From CAIQJJ01 sp964606085 (GTDB lineage Bacteria > Chloroflexota > Anaerolineae > Anaerolineales > UBA4823): a DNA stretch of 45,767 nucleotides. The position numbers and the translations under genes are program-made. The notes below the pieces were generated by a model. The model saw only the letters and a list, made by a program, of their open reading frames with translations, was not told where the DNA came from and ran no database searches. The stretch is from the NCBI GenBank assembly GCA_964606085.1, contig CAZSFD010000039.1:1-45767 (forward strand). The letters are read 5' to 3'. This document shows, in pieces, positions 25,174 through 33,531 of the stretch (positions are counted from its first letter, which is position 1; every line of letters begins with the position of its first letter).

Positions 25174-26490
25174 TTACCAGGCGATGCCGTCGTAACGGGC
25201 TTGCAGGGCGGGGTCGTGTTTGGCCTTGCCCACCAGATCGATCAACACCTGATCCGGGTTGAGCAGTTCGGCCACGCGGGCGAAGGCCTTGCCGCCGTGG
25301 GTCATCACCACCACGTCACACTCAGCCACCAGCGCTTCGAGCGTGTCGCACATGATCGAAGCGATGTGGGGTAGTTCTTTCTCGATGAAAGCCTTGTTCG
25401 CGCCGATCAGTTGCGAAAGCTGCACCTGATCGTCGTAGATGCGCACCTGGTAGCCGCGCCCGATCAGCGTTTCGGCCAGCACGGTGGCGGGGCTTTCGCG
25501 CAGGTCGTCGGTGTTGGGCTTGAAGCTCAGGCCGAGGATGCCGACCTTTTTGAAGCCGGTGCGCTCGACCATGCGCACGGCCAGGGCAATCTGCTTCTGG
25601 TTGCTCGGCAAGATGGCGTTCAACACGTTCACCTCGGCATCCACCTGGCGGGCGCGGTAGGTAAGGGCGCGCACGTCTTTGGGCAGGCACGAGCCGCCGA
25701 AGGCGAAGCCGGGCCGCAAATAGGCTGGTGAGATGTTCAACTGCTGGTCGTGGACGAAAATCTCCATCACTTCTTGCCCGTCCATGCCGTGCGCTTTGCA
25801 CACCTGGCCGATCTCGTTGGCGAAGGTGATCTTGAGGGCGTGGAAGGCGTTGCAGGCATATTTGACCATTTCGGCGTTTTTGATGGCGGTGTGGAAGAGC
25901 GGGGCCTGCACCTTGCTGTAAATGCCTTCGACCATTGCGCCGCTGCGGGCGTCTATTTCGCCAATCACGATGAAGCTGGGGGCGTAGTAATCTTTGATCG
26001 CCGTGCCTTCGCGCAAAAATTCGGGGTTCATGCACACGCCGAAATCGGCCCCGGCTTTCAGGCCCGATTCCTGCTCCAAAATGGGGATGAGCTGCTCTTC
26101 CACCGTGCCAGGCAGCACGGTGCTGCGCACGACGACGACGTGATAGCCGCCTTTGTGGGCGATGGCGCGGCCAATTTGCCCGCAGACGGCTTTGACGTAT
26201 TTCAGGTCGAGGCTGCCGTTTTCATTGCTGGGCGTGCCGACGCAGATCAGGCTGAGGTCGGTGATCTGCACCGCGTCGTTCACGTCCACACAGGCGCTCA
26301 GTTGTCCAGCGGCCACGCCGGCGGCGATGCGTTCTTCGAGGCCCGGTTCGATCAACGGCGATTTGCCGCTGTTGATCAGGTCTACTTTGCTGGGGTTGAC
26401 ATCCACGCCGATGACGCGGTGTCCATCGTGGGTGAGGCAGGCGGCAGTGACACAGCCGACGTAGCCGAGGCCGAAAATGCTGATATTCAT
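25174..26490 (-). CDS. algD: GDP-mannose 6-dehydrogenase (AlgD type)
   Basis: NAD-dependent four-electron oxidation of GDP-mannose to GDP-mannuronate, in the cytoplasm. Length 438 aa, close to the ~436 of Pseudomonas AlgD. The N-terminal Rossmann motif is GLGYVGCV (7-14). The active-site nucleophile is Cys268 in FGGSCLPKDVRALTYRA, the same residue number as in AlgD as I recall, and Lys210 is also conserved. RPGFAFGGSCLPKDVRALTYRA and the C-terminal DGIAW favour GDP-mannose over UDP-glucose dehydrogenase. The start is ATG 26490. A 21-bp hairpin lies 50 nt upstream. It points to a uronic-acid-containing glycan. No alginate polymerase (Alg8/Alg44) is seen. Confidence 0.92.
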   Translation of the reverse strand: MNISIFGLGYVGCVTAACLTHDGHRVIGVDVNPSKVDLINSGKSPLIEPGLEERIAAGVAAGQLSACVDVNDAVQITDLSLICVGTPSNENGSLDLKYVKAVCGQIGRAIAHKGGYHVVVVRSTVLPGTVEEQLIPILEQESGLKAGADFGVCMNPEFLREGTAIKDYYAPSFIVIGEIDARSGAMVEGIYSKVQAPLFHTAIKNAEMVKYACNAFHALKITFANEIGQVCKAHGMDGQEVMEIFVHDQQLNISPAYLRPGFAFGGSCLPKDVRALTYRARQVDAEVNVLNAILPSNQKQIALAVRMVERTGFKKVGILGLSFKPNTDDLRESPATVLAETLIGRGYQVRIYDDQVQLSQLIGANKAFIEKELPHIASIMCDTLEALVAECDVVVMTHGGKAFARVAELLNPDQVLIDLVGKAKHDPALQARYDGIAW

Positions 26491-26539
26491 TCGTGTGGCT
26501 CCTGTGATGGATGGGGTGTACGGTAAAGTCAATCTGGTT

Positions 26540-26560
26540 GCGCAAGTCGAAGACTTGCGC
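26540..26560. repeat. Perfect hairpin with GAA loop
   Basis: GCGCAAGTC (26540-26548) and GACTTGCGC (26552-26560) form a perfect 9-bp stem around GAA. It lies between the GT4 stop (26566) and the AlgD start (26490). The GAA triloop is shared with the hairpin at 16835-16851. It may be a REP element or a weak attenuator ahead of algD. Confidence 0.85.
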
Positions 26561-26565
26561 CACGC

Positions 26566-27582
26566 TCAAGAATTTGCCCGGCCGGCTTGTTCGATCACCT
26601 GGCGCACCTGGCGTTTGTTTTCGGCAACGTTGAATTGGGCCTGGGCCAGGTCGCGCATGTGGGCTTTTTGGGCCAGTTGTTCGGCGGGGCTGAGGGCATG
26701 AAAGGCGAGGATTTTCTCTTGCAGCGTTTTGCCGGTGAAATAGAGGTTTTGGTGCGGCAGCATTTCTTCAGCGCCCGTCCAATGGTGCGAAAGGGCGTAG
26801 CAGCCTGAGGCCATCGCTTCCATTGGCGCGACCTGCAGGCCCTCCGAATAGCTGTTGGAGACGAAAATATCCAGGTTGTGATACCAGTTCCAGGGTTCGT
26901 TCACCCGGCCATAAAAGGTTACGGCATCGGTCAGGTGCAGCGCTTTCACCAGGTCTTGCATGGCGCGCCAATAATCGCCTTGCGAGGGGATAACGTCGCC
27001 GCCGATGTGCAGATGAAAGGGGCGTTGGCCGTTGGGGCGCGGGGCGGCCTGTTGCAGCAGTTCGTAAAAGTCGAGGATCAGTTCGTAGACGCGTTTGCGC
27101 GGGGCCAGGTGACACAGCGTGCCGATGGCGCCGCTGTAGGCGTGCGGCTGGTAGGTGAACTTGTCGAGGGCCACAGCCACGTTGATCACCACGGTCTTGG
27201 CGGCGTGGGCGGGGTACTTTTCGATAAATTCGGCTTGCTTGGCCTGGCTGACCAGGATGATCTTATCCACCTTGTTCCAGTCCACCTTGTCCACCCACTG
27301 GTACATTTCGTAGCGGTGCAATCGGGTGACGATGGCGCAGGTTTGGGGCAGTTGCGTGGCGGCCACCAGCAGTTCGCTGGCCCACTCGAAAAAGACGACC
27401 TCGTTCTGGCGCAAGAACTGGCTCAAATCGTGCTGGAACAGGCTGCGCGCCCGTCGTTCGCGCCAGACCGGCCAGCGCGTGGCGCGGCGCTTGAACACGC
27501 TGACCGTGTGGTGCTGGCACAGGTCGGCGTAGATGTCATGCAAAAAATCCCAGGTTTCTTCGATGGCGATGCCGATTTTCAT
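26566..27582 (-). CDS. Glycosyltransferase family 4-like
   Basis: GT-B enzyme of 338 aa. The N-terminal domain is short (KIGIAIEETWDFLHDIYADL, then EVVFFEWASELLVAA). The donor half has VINVAVALDKF, GTLCHLAPRKRVYELI, VTFYGRVNEPW and SYSEGLQVAPMEAMASGCYA with the conserved Glu. It starts seven nucleotides after the stop of an asparagine-synthase-like gene and precedes AlgD. That position between an amide-forming enzyme and a uronate-forming one makes it a candidate for transferring a modified uronic acid (inference). Confidence 0.83.
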   Translation of the reverse strand: MKIGIAIEETWDFLHDIYADLCQHHTVSVFKRRATRWPVWRERRARSLFQHDLSQFLRQNEVVFFEWASELLVAATQLPQTCAIVTRLHRYEMYQWVDKVDWNKVDKIILVSQAKQAEFIEKYPAHAAKTVVINVAVALDKFTYQPHAYSGAIGTLCHLAPRKRVYELILDFYELLQQAAPRPNGQRPFHLHIGGDVIPSQGDYWRAMQDLVKALHLTDAVTFYGRVNEPWNWYHNLDIFVSNSYSEGLQVAPMEAMASGCYALSHHWTGAEEMLPHQNLYFTGKTLQEKILAFHALSPAEQLAQKAHMRDLAQAQFNVAENKRQVRQVIEQAGRANS

Positions 27583-27589
27583 GCGGGCC

Positions 27590-29431
27590 TCAATCTATGA
27601 ATTGGCGATGCCATAGCTCAATGGCGATCAGCGCACCCAATTTTTGGTAGTGGTTTTGCCCGGCCATCTGTTCGGCGACCAACTGGCGGATGTACGCGGG
27701 GTTGAACAGGCCGCGCCCCAGGCCGCGTTCGCTGAGCAAGATGCCCTCCGCCCAACTGCGCAACGCCCCGCGAAACCAGAGGTTGTAGCTGGCGTAGTGG
27801 CGTTTTTGCGGCACGCTGAGCCGCTTCAGGCCAGCCGCACGCAGACGCCAGCGCAGGCTTTCGTTCAGGCGCATGAACAGTTCGCGGAAGCAGGGCATCA
27901 TCGGGTAGCCGTTGGCAGTGGATGGCACTTTGGCCAGTTCGGGGAAGGCGGCGATGAAGGTTTGGATGATCAGATAGCGTTCGAGGCGGTAGCCTTGCGG
28001 TACGCGCAGCATAAAATCGAGCAGGTCGTTGTCGTAAAAGGGGGTGCGCACGGTGGCCTGGCTGCGTACCAGCCGCACGCCATTGAGCGTCAGGCGGCGC
28101 TGGCGCTGGCGCAGGTCGAACTGGAAGAACAGGTCGGAGGCCAGGGTACACATGCCGGGGGGCATAAATTCGTCGCGGGCGCTGGCAAGCAACCCCTCTT
28201 GCACTTGCGCCAGGACGCCCGGCTGAAAAAGCTGGGCGTGAACGGCTGGTTGGAAGACGATAGGGTAGCGCTCAAAGAAAAATTGGATGGTGTCTTCGGT
28301 GGTGTAGCGGGCGAGCAGGTCGCGGTAGCTGAAGTAGCCTGCCAGCGCATCGCCGAGGAAGCCTTTGTAGAAGATGTCAGCCTGGGCGGCCTGCGCGGCG
28401 AGGTTGTCGAGGGTGTGCATGTGGACGACATTTTCCATGCCGTCGGTCAGGCGGATACCTTTTTCGGCCTGTTCGATCAGGTAACTGGGCCGCAGGGGGT
28501 GGTATTGGTGGGGCGTGTGCGTCTTGGCGGCCAGTTCGCGGGCGTAGCGCAGGTCGTCGCAGTCGGCGTTGCCGAAGGTGAAGGCGCGCAGCGGGGTGGA
28601 CGATGGTTTTTCGGTCAGCAGCGCTAACACCACCCGCGAATCCAACCCACCGCTGAGCAAGATGCCCGCTGGCTGGTCGGGTTTTTGGCGGGCCATCGCC
28701 TGGCGCAGCAGGCTGAGCAGCTCTTCCTGGTATGCGCGTTCTTTGCGTACCGGGTAGTTATCGGGAAAGGTTAATTGCCAGTAAGTGCGCCGGCTGACCT
28801 GCCCATCGGTCACGCTCAGGAGCGAGCCGGGTGGCAGGAGTTGAACCTGCTGCAAAAACGTGTGGTTGCCGAGGACGTGGTCGAAGGTGAGCAACTGCGC
28901 CAGGGCCAGGTGGTTGACCGTGCGCGGCAGATGTGGGTCAGCCAGCAAGCTGGCCGTATTGGAGGCGAAGGCCAGGCGTTCGGCGGTTTGCGTGTAGTAA
29001 AGGGGTTCGTAGCCCAGGCGGTCGTTGGCCAGCAGCAGTTTGCGCTGGCGCTCATCCCAAATGGCGATGGCGAAAGCGCCGTTGAGCCTGTGGATGAAAT
29101 CTTCGCCGTGTTCCTGGTATACGCAGGCGATGAATTGGGCGGCGTTGCCTTCGGCGATGGTGCAGCCGCGCTGCCGCAGGTCGGCCTGCAGCCCCGCATA
29201 GCCGAAAATTTCGCCGGCCAACACGGCGGCGATGGTGTGATCGGCGTTCCAGGCCGGCTGGGGGGCTGGCCGGGCGCTGCGCAGTTGCAGGCTGCCAAGG
29301 TGGATCGACTCGTGGGTATGCAGGCCGGTGATCTCGCCGGGGCCAGGCTGCATGGCCGCGGCCATGTCGGTCAGCAGGCTGCCTGGGGTAGGAGAACGTT
29401 GAAGCGCATGAAAACCAAAGATGCCGGGCAT
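27590..29431 (-). CDS. Asparagine synthase-like amidotransferase without the glutaminase cysteine (copy A)
   Basis: 613 aa with an Ntn-like N-terminal domain and a C-terminal ATP-pyrophosphatase domain. It begins MPGIFGF where AsnB has MCGIFG, so the nucleophilic Cys is Pro and glutamine hydrolysis should be lost. The rest of that fold remains (LNGAFAIAIWD at 116-126, NDRLGYEPLYY). The PP-loop SGGLDSR (260-266) is intact, so acyl-adenylation and amide formation remain plausible, as in beta-lactam synthetase and lasso-peptide cyclases. It is a tandem paralogue of the gene at 29441 (shared HMHTLxNL and YKGFLGDAL). Start ATG with AAAGGAAA upstream. The substrate, perhaps a uronic-acid sugar, is unknown. 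Confidence 0.85.
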   Translation of the reverse strand: MPGIFGFHALQRSPTPGSLLTDMAAAMQPGPGEITGLHTHESIHLGSLQLRSARPAPQPAWNADHTIAAVLAGEIFGYAGLQADLRQRGCTIAEGNAAQFIACVYQEHGEDFIHRLNGAFAIAIWDERQRKLLLANDRLGYEPLYYTQTAERLAFASNTASLLADPHLPRTVNHLALAQLLTFDHVLGNHTFLQQVQLLPPGSLLSVTDGQVSRRTYWQLTFPDNYPVRKERAYQEELLSLLRQAMARQKPDQPAGILLSGGLDSRVVLALLTEKPSSTPLRAFTFGNADCDDLRYARELAAKTHTPHQYHPLRPSYLIEQAEKGIRLTDGMENVVHMHTLDNLAAQAAQADIFYKGFLGDALAGYFSYRDLLARYTTEDTIQFFFERYPIVFQPAVHAQLFQPGVLAQVQEGLLASARDEFMPPGMCTLASDLFFQFDLRQRQRRLTLNGVRLVRSQATVRTPFYDNDLLDFMLRVPQGYRLERYLIIQTFIAAFPELAKVPSTANGYPMMPCFRELFMRLNESLRWRLRAAGLKRLSVPQKRHYASYNLWFRGALRSWAEGILLSERGLGRGLFNPAYIRQLVAEQMAGQNHYQKLGALIAIELWHRQFID

Positions 29432-29440
29432 AGTTTTCCT

Positions 29441-31309
29441 TTACGCGGGATGGCCATCCAAGAATTGTCGCTGCCAGAGTTCAATCGAGATCAACGCGCC
29501 CAGGCGGGTGTAGTGTTTCTGCCCGGCCAGGTGTTCGGCCACCAGGGTTTTGAGCGCTGCGGGATCGAAAATGCCGCGCTCGAAGGTGCGTTTACTCAAC
29601 AAAATCGCTTCCATCCAGGGGCGCAGTTCGCCGCGCAGCCATTCGTTGTAATGGGCGTAGGGGCGCTTGGTCGGAATGGATACCCATTTTAGCCCTCGGC
29701 TGCGCAGCCACCAGCGCAGTTGCTCGTTGGCGCGCAGGGTGACTTCGCGACGGCAATGCAGCATGGGGTAATTGGTTTCGGTGTAGGGGATTTTTGCCAG
29801 TTCGGGGAATTGTTCGATGAACAGGTCTTTGATGATTTTGCGGCCAAAGCGGTAGCCTGGGGGTACGGTGAGCATAAATTCCACCAGGTCTTTGTCTGCA
29901 AAGGGCAGCCGCACGTGGGCCTGGCTGCGCACCCACTCCACGCCATGCAGGGTCATGCGCGGCACACGCTGGCACAGGTCGAAGTAGTTGCGCTGGTCGG
30001 CTGGCAGGTCGGTGCGCGCCGCTTTCATGCCTGAGAGGTAGCTATCCATGACCGGGCGGCTGAACGGCTGATTATTTTGCGGCAGCATCACTTGATCCAG
30101 CCGTTCCATATCGAACAGGATCACGCCCTGATCGCGATGGGTGGCGAAGTGCGCCAGGGGTAAATGGGTCGCATCGTAGGTTGCCCACAGCCGCGGGGTG
30201 ATGCCGTAGCCGATCAGCGCATCGCCCAAAAAACCCTTGTATAAGATGTGCGCCTGCTGCGCTTGCGCACTCAGGTTGGGCAGCGTGTGCATGTGGACGG
30301 CATTGCCCATGCCATCACTCAGGCGCACGCCTTTAGCCACATATTCAAGCAGGTAATCGCCTTTGAGCCGGTGGAAATGATGTGGCATGTGTAACTGCTC
30401 AGACACTTCTTTGGCGAAGCGTTCATCATCGCAGCCGGGCTGGCCCATGGTGAACGTGGCGATCTTTTCGCCCTGGCGCTGTTCATGCAACAGGGCGGCC
30501 ACCACGCGCGAATCGAGGCCGCCGCTCATCAGAATGCCGGCCGGGTGCGCGCCGGGCATCTGGCGTTTGGCGGCCTGGCGCAGCACGCCCAGCAGTTCGT
30601 GGCGATAGTCGGCTTCGTCGCGCACGGGATAGTGTTCGGGGTATTGTGGCCGCCAATAGCGTTCGATGCGCCATTGGCCGTCTTGCCAGGTGAGGGTTGA
30701 ACCGCCGGGCAGCAGTTTGACCTCTTCGAGCAGGGTGCGGTCATCGAGAACGTGGTCGAAGGTGAGAAATTGCGCCATCGCCAGGCGATCCAGGTTGCGC
30801 GGCAGGTTGGGAAAGGCCAGCAGCGCCCGCACGCCCGAGGCAAAGGCAAACCCGCCCGGCAGGTTGGGGGTGTAGTAGAGTGGTTGCAGGCCCAGGTGAT
30901 CATTGACCAGCAGCAGCCGTTGGCGCGCGCCATCCCAAATGGCTGCCACGAAGGCGCCGTTGACCCCGGCAGCAAAGTTGGGGCCGCTTTGCTCGTAGAG
31001 GTGGGCCACCAACTCGGCGTGGCTTTCGGAATTGAAGCGATGGCCCTGGTTTTCGAGATGGCGGCGGTGCAGGGCCGCATCGTAAATTTCCCCTTCCAGC
31101 ACTACGGCTACCTGATGATCTTCATTCCAGGCGGGTTGTGGCTGCGGCAGGATGATCGGCAACCCCACGCGGCCCAGGCTGATTTCAGGTTGGTGGTGCA
31201 AATGAGCCTGGTAATGTGCTTCATCGTGGAGGGCTTCAGCCATCTGACCGAGGCGTTGGTGGGCGGCATCGTCGAGGTTGGGGTGGGTGAAGCCGAAAAT
31301 TCCGGGCAT
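29441..31309 (-). CDS. Asparagine synthase-like amidotransferase without the glutaminase cysteine (copy B)
   Basis: 622 aa, same two-domain layout as copy A, nine nucleotides upstream of it. The N-terminus is again MPGIFGF with Pro in place of the nucleophilic Cys. VNGAFVAAIWD (116-126) and NDHLGLQPLYY are retained, and the PP-loop is SGGLDSR (262-268). NAVHMHTLPNL and YKGFLGDALIGY match copy A closely, so a tandem duplication followed by divergence is likely. ATG 31309 is chosen because AAGGA lies eight bases upstream and the conserved domain starts there. It may use ammonia or an amine directly, forming an amide on a carboxylated glycan precursor (inference). Confidence 0.85.
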   Translation of the reverse strand: MPGIFGFTHPNLDDAAHQRLGQMAEALHDEAHYQAHLHHQPEISLGRVGLPIILPQPQPAWNEDHQVAVVLEGEIYDAALHRRHLENQGHRFNSESHAELVAHLYEQSGPNFAAGVNGAFVAAIWDGARQRLLLVNDHLGLQPLYYTPNLPGGFAFASGVRALLAFPNLPRNLDRLAMAQFLTFDHVLDDRTLLEEVKLLPGGSTLTWQDGQWRIERYWRPQYPEHYPVRDEADYRHELLGVLRQAAKRQMPGAHPAGILMSGGLDSRVVAALLHEQRQGEKIATFTMGQPGCDDERFAKEVSEQLHMPHHFHRLKGDYLLEYVAKGVRLSDGMGNAVHMHTLPNLSAQAQQAHILYKGFLGDALIGYGITPRLWATYDATHLPLAHFATHRDQGVILFDMERLDQVMLPQNNQPFSRPVMDSYLSGMKAARTDLPADQRNYFDLCQRVPRMTLHGVEWVRSQAHVRLPFADKDLVEFMLTVPPGYRFGRKIIKDLFIEQFPELAKIPYTETNYPMLHCRREVTLRANEQLRWWLRSRGLKWVSIPTKRPYAHYNEWLRGELRPWMEAILLSKRTFERGIFDPAALKTLVAEHLAGQKHYTRLGALISIELWQRQFLDGHPA

Positions 31310-31319
31310 GGGCGAGTCC

Positions 31320-32711
31320 TTATTTTTTGAGCAGGGCGCGGGCACAGATGGCGAACAGGCCGCGGTTGGTCAGAAAGCGCGGTTCGTTGCGCATCGCTTC
31401 CAACACGTTGGCTGGCACGGCGCCAAATTGCCGGCGCTGGTAGTTTTCGAAGGCGCGCCGGGCGGCCAGTTCGCCGCGGAAGCGGCGCAAAACCGCCGGG
31501 TGGCATAATGCCTGGATGTGGGGCAGCAGGCGGCTTTGCACGATTTTGAGCGCATCGCTGCCCATTTCCACTTCGTAGTTGATCAGATGTTGGGTGACTT
31601 TTTGCAGGTATTTTTCAGAAAAACGCGCGCCAACCTGCCGGGCATTGGCGAAATGCTGTTCGCCAGCCTGTTGGCGTTCCCACAAGATCGCCCGCACACC
31701 TTTGACCAGATAGGCTTGCTGGATGGCCCAATCGAGCTGGTTGGCGATGTGGGCGGCAGCGGGGGGAAGCTGCGCAAAGAGCCGCCGTAGAATTTGCTCG
31801 TGATCGTCCTTTTCGTCGGCGGCGCTGTTGTTGGCGAAGTATTCAGACACGGCGCAGGGCTGGCCTTGCAGGGCCTGGGGGTTGATTTGCAGCAGGTACT
31901 CGAAAAAGCGCTGCCCATCGGCGGTGCGCTCTTGAATAAAGGCGAGGTAAATCAGCACGATGGTGTGTTCGCTGAGCGGGGCTTCGCCCAGTTGGCGAAT
32001 TTCTGCCGGGCAGCGGGGGTTGGCGTAGGTGTGCGCCAGGGCGTCTTGCACATCTTTCAGGCGGGCATCCAGGTTTTTGCGGTAACGCCCGGAATGGTGG
32101 CGGCGGTAATTCAGGCCGCGGTCTACGCTGGCAAATTGGCAGCCTGCCAGGGCCAGCGTGGCGGGGTATTCCATATCTTCGCCGCCGGCGCGAAAGCGTT
32201 CGTCGAAGCCGCCGACGCGGTCTATCACCGCTTTGCGCAGCACCATATCGCTGGGCGTAAAGGGGTAGCCGTAGAGAAAATCACGCAGGCCGACGGTCAG
32301 CGGGGGGCGCACCAGTTCGCGGATGGTGGTGTCGGAGTAGTTGAGTTCGTAACGCGGGTTGTAGGTGACGTCAACTTCGGGGTGCGCATCGAGGAAGGCG
32401 GCGTGCCGTTCGAGTTTTTGCGGGTGGAAGAGATCGTCGGAATCGAGCAGGGCCACATAGCTGCCGCGGGCGGCTTGCATACCTGTGTTGCGCGCGCCGG
32501 GCAGTCCCTTGTTTTGCTCGTGGATGAGCAAACGGATGCGTGGATCGGTCATCTGCCGCACGACTTCGCTGGTGTTGTCGGGCGAGGCGTCGTTGACGAT
32601 CAGAATCTCGAAACTGTCGAAGGTCTGGTTCAAGATACTCTGAACGGTTGCCGGCAGGTATTCGGCCTGGTTATAGGCCGGGATGACGACGCTAAAAAGG
32701 GGCGTTTCCAT
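31320..32711 (-). CDS. Glycosyltransferase family 2 with long helical C-terminus
   Basis: 463 aa. The catalytic GT-A domain covers ~1-230: LFSVVIPAYNQAEYLPATVQ, ILIVNDASPDNT, VALLDSDDLFHPQ (DxD), and FRAGGEDMEYPATLALAGC for the acidic catalytic segment. The following ~230 residues are helical, Arg/Gln-rich and unlike any family I recognise. They resemble the extension of the GT2 at 22916 in position only. ATG at 32711 lies 12 nt after the Wzm stop. The longer in-frame reading upstream only overlaps wzm in the wrong frame and was not used. Sugar unknown. Confidence 0.86.
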   Translation of the reverse strand: METPLFSVVIPAYNQAEYLPATVQSILNQTFDSFEILIVNDASPDNTSEVVRQMTDPRIRLLIHEQNKGLPGARNTGMQAARGSYVALLDSDDLFHPQKLERHAAFLDAHPEVDVTYNPRYELNYSDTTIRELVRPPLTVGLRDFLYGYPFTPSDMVLRKAVIDRVGGFDERFRAGGEDMEYPATLALAGCQFASVDRGLNYRRHHSGRYRKNLDARLKDVQDALAHTYANPRCPAEIRQLGEAPLSEHTIVLIYLAFIQERTADGQRFFEYLLQINPQALQGQPCAVSEYFANNSAADEKDDHEQILRRLFAQLPPAAAHIANQLDWAIQQAYLVKGVRAILWERQQAGEQHFANARQVGARFSEKYLQKVTQHLINYEVEMGSDALKIVQSRLLPHIQALCHPAVLRRFRGELAARRAFENYQRRQFGAVPANVLEAMRNEPRFLTNRGLFAICARALLKK

Positions 32712-32722
32712 AAAATTTTTCG

Positions 32723-33487
32723 TCAGACCACATCGGCGAAGAGCGGTTCGACGCGCTTGAAGAGCCAGTAACCAAAGAGGAAGACGACGATAGAAATGAT
32801 GGCCGCCGGGATCAGCTCTGGCCCCGGTAGTTTTTGTTCGAGCAAAATGGTGCGGTAAGAAACGATGATGCCGGCCATGGGGTTGAGAAAATAGAGCGTG
32901 CGATATTGTTCTGGCACCAGGCTGACGGGGTAGATGATCGGCGAGGCGTAAAACCAGAGCTGCGTGAACAGGGTCAGGAAAGGTTGGACATCGCGGTAAA
33001 ACACGTTCAGGGCCGAGGCGATCAGGCCCACCCCCGCCACCAGCGCGATTTGCAGCAGCAAGATCAACGGCAGCAGCAGCCATCCCAGGGGGAAAGCCGG
33101 TACGCGGAAGATGAACATCAGCACGACCAGCACCAGCACCGAAATAGACAGATCGAGCAGGCGGGCCAGCATGGCCGCCAGCGGCAGCGCTTCGCGGGGG
33201 AAGTAAATTTTGGTCACCAGGTTCATGTTTTGCACCAGCGAGGCGGCCATATCGGCCAGCGAGGTGGCTAAAAACGACCACGGCACCACCGCCACAAAAG
33301 AGAACACCGGGTAGGGGATGCTGCCGGTGTTGACGGGGACGAATTGGGTGAAGATGATCGAGAAGATGGCGACCGATGCGGCGGGCTGGATCACCGCCCA
33401 CAGCCCGCCCAGCAGCGATTGCTGGTAGCGCCCGCGAATGGTGCGGCTGGCCCAGGCGAACAGGATGTCTGGCGTTTGTGAGGTCAT
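32723..33487 (-). CDS. wzm: ABC transporter permease for polysaccharide export (Wzm)
   Basis: 254-residue integral membrane protein with about six helices (VFSFVAVVPWSFLATSLADM, SISVLVLVVLMFIFRV, LILLLQIALVAGVGLIAS and others). RGRYQQSLLGGLWAVIQP at the N-terminus and ALNVFYRDVQPFL are hallmarks of the ABC-2/Wzm family. As a dimer with Wzt it translocates lipid-linked polysaccharide across the inner membrane. Its ATPase partner is two genes upstream at 35339, separated by an asparagine-synthase-like gene, an unusual interruption. Confidence 0.9.
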   Translation of the reverse strand: MTSQTPDILFAWASRTIRGRYQQSLLGGLWAVIQPAASVAIFSIIFTQFVPVNTGSIPYPVFSFVAVVPWSFLATSLADMAASLVQNMNLVTKIYFPREALPLAAMLARLLDLSISVLVLVVLMFIFRVPAFPLGWLLLPLILLLQIALVAGVGLIASALNVFYRDVQPFLTLFTQLWFYASPIIYPVSLVPEQYRTLYFLNPMAGIIVSYRTILLEQKLPGPELIPAAIISIVVFLFGYWLFKRVEPLFADVV

Positions 33488-33531
33488 ATTGAGTTTCTTT
33501 CCGTTAGAGGGGGGATGGTGGGCCGCTGGCG

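Noticed and set aside
27590..31309. Lasso-peptide or beta-lactam biosynthesis suggested by Cys-less asparagine-synthase-like genes
   Set aside because: No precursor peptide, leader-binding protein or protease is visible, and the neighbours are all polysaccharide genes.
31320..33401. A single long reading frame that looks like a 693-residue fusion of an N-terminal region to the GT2
   Set aside because: Its first ~230 residues are the wrong frame of wzm and have no family similarity; the GT2 starts at ATG 32711 right after the wzm stop.
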